A stretch of DNA of 16,222 nucleotides. It comes from Dehalococcoidales bacterium. Its GTDB lineage: Bacteria > Chloroflexota > Dehalococcoidia > Dehalococcoidales > RBG-16-60-22. The stretch spans positions 1 through 16,222 of the forward strand of contig JAOAEN010000003.1 of NCBI GenBank assembly GCA_026416775.1. The letters are read 5' to 3'. The notes below the pieces were generated by a model, which saw only the letters and a list, made by a program, of their open reading frames with translations, made no database searches and was not told the origin of the DNA. Positions 13,872-16,222 of this stretch are shown one piece after another (the first letter of the stretch is position 1; the number at the start of each line of letters is the position of its first letter). The position numbers and the translations under genes were made by a program.

Positions 13872-14564
13872 ATGACATCAGAAAGAGGACACCGTCATCT
13901 TCCTCCGTATGTCTCTTACCGCACCTTCCTCAACTTTATTGAGCGCCTGCGGCAGAACCTGCCTTCGCGCATTGACCGCTCCTACTGGGGAGACATCTTC
14001 TCCGGGAGTACCGGCACCCAGCTCATGGCAGCAATGCGCTTTCTAGACCTCATTGATGTCAATGGCAAGCCGACGGAACAGCTCAAAACGCTCGTCGGTG
14101 CCAATACCGAGTCCCGCCCGCGCCTGCTGAAGAACATCGTCTCACAGTCATATAGCTTCGTCATGAGAAGTGCCATTGATCTAGAACGTGCCACTTATGC
14201 CGAGCTGGAAGAGGCATTTACCAGCAACTTCCAGCTCACCGAGGATGTGAAACGGAAATGCCTGAAATTCTTCATCGCCATGGCGATGGATGCCGGGCTT
14301 CCGGTATCATCGTTCATCCTCAAACACGTCAGGGGAATACGTTCCGGCACGGCAACAAAAACCGCGGGACGCAGAAGTGGTGAGAGGACAAAACAGAATT
14401 TTCAAGTGCCACAAAAAATAGTACAAGTGCCAGATTATCAGTCATGGAACAGTAAGCTTCTGGACAAATTCCCGACCTTTGATCCTTCATGGAGTGATGA
14501 CATTAAGGTCAAGTGGTTTGAGGCATTCGACGAGCTGCTCAAGAGAGGCATGCCGGGGATGTAG
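13872..14564 (+). CDS. DUF5343-domain protein
   Basis: The product is 230 residues. The first two thirds match my recollection of the DUF5343 family: PYVSYRTFLNFIERL, LPSRIDRSYWGDIFSGSTG, a QLMAAMRFLDLID helix, then LVGANTESRPRLLKNIV and a YSFV segment. The repeated helices look like a winged-helix or helical-repeat fold. A basic, low-complexity linker (KTAGRRSGERTK, about 164-175) leads to a C-terminal FDPSWSDDIKVKWFEAFDELLK helix often seen in such proteins. No function is established for this family; its members turn up in variable genome regions. I chose the ATG at 13872, preceded by GGGGGT; an ATG at 13860 is in frame but has no ribosome-binding site. It stands alone, on the opposite strand to both neighbours. 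Confidence 0.75.
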   Translation: MTSERGHRHLPPYVSYRTFLNFIERLRQNLPSRIDRSYWGDIFSGSTGTQLMAAMRFLDLIDVNGKPTEQLKTLVGANTESRPRLLKNIVSQSYSFVMRSAIDLERATYAELEEAFTSNFQLTEDVKRKCLKFFIAMAMDAGLPVSSFILKHVRGIRSGTATKTAGRRSGERTKQNFQVPQKIVQVPDYQSWNSKLLDKFPTFDPSWSDDIKVKWFEAFDELLKRGMPGM

Positions 14565-14593
14565 AAACCCAGCCGGTCGCGTGCCAGAACTAT

Positions 14594-15550
14594 TCAGCTA
14601 TTATCCTGAGATTCATGCTTCGGTGCGTTGAGGCACGCCATTCTGCGGGCGCGGACGACCGAACAGACCCCGGCAACCGCAAGCACGGTCACCACGACCC
14701 CCAGCGAAACAACCACGGGGATCTTATAGAATTCGGATACCATCATTTTCAATCCCAGAAAGCCGAGGATCACCGCAAGCCCGTAATTTAAGTAGTAGAA
14801 CTTTTCGATGACACCTGAAAGAGCAAAATAGAGGGCACGCAGCCCCAGGATAGCAAAAATATTGGACGTATAGACAATAAACGCATCTTGGGTTATTGCA
14901 AGAACTGCCGGAACCGAGTCCACCGCAAAGACCACATCCGTGCTCTCAATCGCAACAAGCACAAGAAGAAGTGGCGTGGCAAGCCATCGCTTCCTGCCCC
15001 TCACAAAGAAATGCTCCCCGTGGTAACGCCTGGTCAGGGGGACAAAACGGCGGAAGACCCTGAGGACGGGGTTTCTCTCGGGCTTTACCTCTGATTCCTT
15101 CTTCAAGACAAGTCTCACCGCAGTAGAGACAAGGAAGGCACCAAAGATATAGATAATCCAGTGCAATGTAGTAATCAGGGCAAGCCCGGCAAAAATGAAG
15201 ATGGCACGCATGATGATGGCCCCAAGGATACCGAAAAAAAGTACCCGGTGCTGGTAGGACTGTGGAACACAGAAGTAAGTGAAGATCAAGAGAAAAACAA
15301 AGAGGTTATCCACACTCAACGATTTCTCAACAAGATAGGCAGTCAGGAAATTCAACGCTTTTTCGTGATCGGTAAGAAAATAAACACCAAGGTTGAAGAA
15401 CAATGCCAGTAAGATCCAGACTGCGCTCCAGATGAGTGCCTCCTTGACCCTGACCGCATGTGCCCGGCGGTGAAATACGCCAAGGTCCAGTGCCAGCATT
15501 ACCGGAATGAGAATCCCGAATACTATCCACAGGATCGTTTCACCGGACAT
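14594..15550 (-). CDS. TerC-family integral membrane protein
   Basis: The product is 318 residues with about eight to nine hydrophobic spans. It carries the TerC hallmarks EKSLSVDNLFVF, IESTDVVFAVDSVPAVLAIT and SNIFAILGLRALYF, whose buried Asp and Glu residues are thought to bind metal ions. Family members include tellurite-resistance TerC and the manganese exporter Alx; the resistance label should not be taken as function here. A charged loop (KKESEVKPERNP to RGRKRW) divides the two halves. I place the start at the ATG at 15550 because it begins the usual MSGETILWIVFG N-terminus and overlaps the rlmN stop by 11 bases, implying coupling. A GGAAGGAG lies about 13 bases upstream, slightly far. 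In-frame ATG (15577) and TTG (15610) starts further up would overlap rlmN more and add non-conserved residues. Confidence 0.9.
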   Translation of the reverse strand: MSGETILWIVFGILIPVMLALDLGVFHRRAHAVRVKEALIWSAVWILLALFFNLGVYFLTDHEKALNFLTAYLVEKSLSVDNLFVFLLIFTYFCVPQSYQHRVLFFGILGAIIMRAIFIFAGLALITTLHWIIYIFGAFLVSTAVRLVLKKESEVKPERNPVLRVFRRFVPLTRRYHGEHFFVRGRKRWLATPLLLVLVAIESTDVVFAVDSVPAVLAITQDAFIVYTSNIFAILGLRALYFALSGVIEKFYYLNYGLAVILGFLGLKMMVSEFYKIPVVVSLGVVVTVLAVAGVCSVVRARRMACLNAPKHESQDNS

Positions 15551-16222
15551 TGCCCGTATTTTTCTCCTTCCATTCATGTTCTGACGGTCTTCCCGTCCCC
15601 GGATTGCCAAAGCGGCTCCGCAGCTGACCGCACCCTGCGGCGATGTCTCTACCCATGGACCTGCGCAGTGTCACGTTGACCCCGCATTCCCCCAACACCT
15701 GTGCAAATTTTAATACCGCCTCACGGGACGGCGGTTGAAACGCCGGCTCTCCGCAATCATTGGCGGCGATGAGGTTGACATGACAGTTCATGCCCTTCAG
15801 GAGCTCCGCCAGCCTGTATGCCTGTGATACCGAATCATTGACCCCTTTGAAAAGAACGTACTCAAAGCTGACCCGCCGTCCCGTTGCCTGAAAGTAACGC
15901 TGGCAGGCAGGGATGAGCACTTCCAGCGGGTATCTGCGGTTGAGCGGGACAAGTCTATTCCTCAAGCTGTTTTCGGCGGCATGAAGGGAAACGGCAAGCC
16001 CGACCTGAAATTTCTCCCGGCTCAGACGCTCTATCCCCGGCACCAGCCCCGCGGTGGAGACAGTCATGTGGCGGGCACCGAGCCCGAAACCGGAAGGTGA
16101 GTTCAGGTTTTCAATCGCATGCAGAAGGGCATCATAATTTGCCAGCGGCTCCCCCATGCCCATAAAGACAATGCTGGACAGACGCTGCCTTACTTCGCCC
16201 GCGGGGCTGCGGTCTCTCAGGT
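15540..16222 (-). CDS. rlmN: dual-specificity 23S rRNA/tRNA adenine-C2 methyltransferase (5' end cut off by window edge)
   Basis: RlmN is a radical-SAM enzyme that methylates C2 of A2503 in 23S rRNA and A37 of some tRNAs. The visible 226 residues cover the C-terminal two thirds: MGMGEPLANYD, the MTVSTAGLVPGI segment, VSLHA, FEYVLFKGVNDS, VNLIAAND and the methyl-carrying cysteine in MGRDIAAGCGQL. The N-terminal third, including the CxxxCxxC iron-sulfur motif, lies beyond 16222. The C-terminus extends about 25 charged residues past the conserved GCGQL end and overlaps the start of the TerC gene by 11 bases, so the two are probably co-transcribed and translationally coupled. Confidence 0.95.
   Translation of the reverse strand, partial: LRDRSPAGEVRQRLSSIVFMGMGEPLANYDALLHAIENLNSPSGFGLGARHMTVSTAGLVPGIERLSREKFQVGLAVSLHAAENSLRNRLVPLNRRYPLEVLIPACQRYFQATGRRVSFEYVLFKGVNDSVSQAYRLAELLKGMNCHVNLIAANDCGEPAFQPPSREAVLKFAQVLGECGVNVTLRRSMGRDIAAGCGQLRSRFGNPGTGRPSEHEWKEKNTGNVR

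Noticed and set aside
13624..13878. Minus-strand open frame of 84 codons
   Set aside because: It spans both predicted promoters and the inverted repeat between divergent genes and lacks a ribosome-binding site.
1..16222. CRISPR array, insertion sequence, prophage or toxin-antitoxin pair
   Set aside because: No regular direct repeats, transposase or integrase motifs or paired small toxin/antitoxin genes were found; the two small genes near ftsA/ftsZ do not resemble known pairs.

Overview
The window looks like a piece of a Dehalococcoidia-type Chloroflexota (Chloroflexi) chromosome. The assignment is inferred from gene content and order: LL-diaminopimelate aminotransferase next to dapF, miaA, tpiA, an archaeal-type phosphoglycerate mutase (apgM), pgk and dxs, and separately ftsA-ftsZ followed by small proteins I do not recognise. 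No ribosomal RNA gene is present to confirm it. The DNA is moderately GC-rich by eye, tightly packed and almost entirely core (housekeeping). I see no insertion sequence, phage, CRISPR array or integration site.

Layout. (1) Positions 1-2775, minus strand: miaA-dapF-dapL, with dapL running off the left edge, behind an extended -10 promoter at 2770-2778. (2) Positions 2809-8000, minus strand: dxs-pgk-apgM-tpiA, behind a TTGACA/TAGTAT promoter. (3) Positions 8026-8546, plus strand: a divergent small membrane protein of the putative small multidrug export family. A tRNA-Arg(TCT) with its own promoter follows at 8624-8700. (4) Positions 8821-9765, minus strand: a sugar-nucleotide epimerase. (5) Positions 9799-13748, minus strand: a division cluster reading 70-aa protein, ftsA, ftsZ, winged-helix-like protein, CxxC protein, 40-aa basic protein and cold-shock-like protein. 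It ends in a clear rho-independent terminator, and a strong hairpin sits just before ftsA. (6) Positions 13812-14564, plus strand: a DUF5343-like gene with a near-consensus promoter. (7) Positions 14594-16222, minus strand: rlmN (cut by the right edge) overlapping a TerC-family membrane protein.

How the genes fit together. tpiA, pgk and apgM are lower glycolysis/gluconeogenesis. TpiA makes the glyceraldehyde-3-phosphate that Dxs joins to pyruvate to start the MEP isoprenoid pathway, and MiaA spends the product dimethylallyl diphosphate on tRNA. DapL makes LL-diaminopimelate and DapF converts it to the meso form, the precursor of lysine. In cultured Dehalococcoidia, which lack a peptidoglycan wall, lysine is the likely end use. 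FtsA and FtsZ form the division ring.

The most striking oddity is an in-frame TAA that splits apgM into two same-frame halves separated by one codon, with a weak ribosome-binding site and a GTG just after the stop. Other points worth a look are an unannotated 40-codon gene in the fts cluster, an inverted repeat over the promoter upstream of the 70-aa gene, and the uncharacterised proteins around ftsA/ftsZ. I found no clear novel defence or mobile system.
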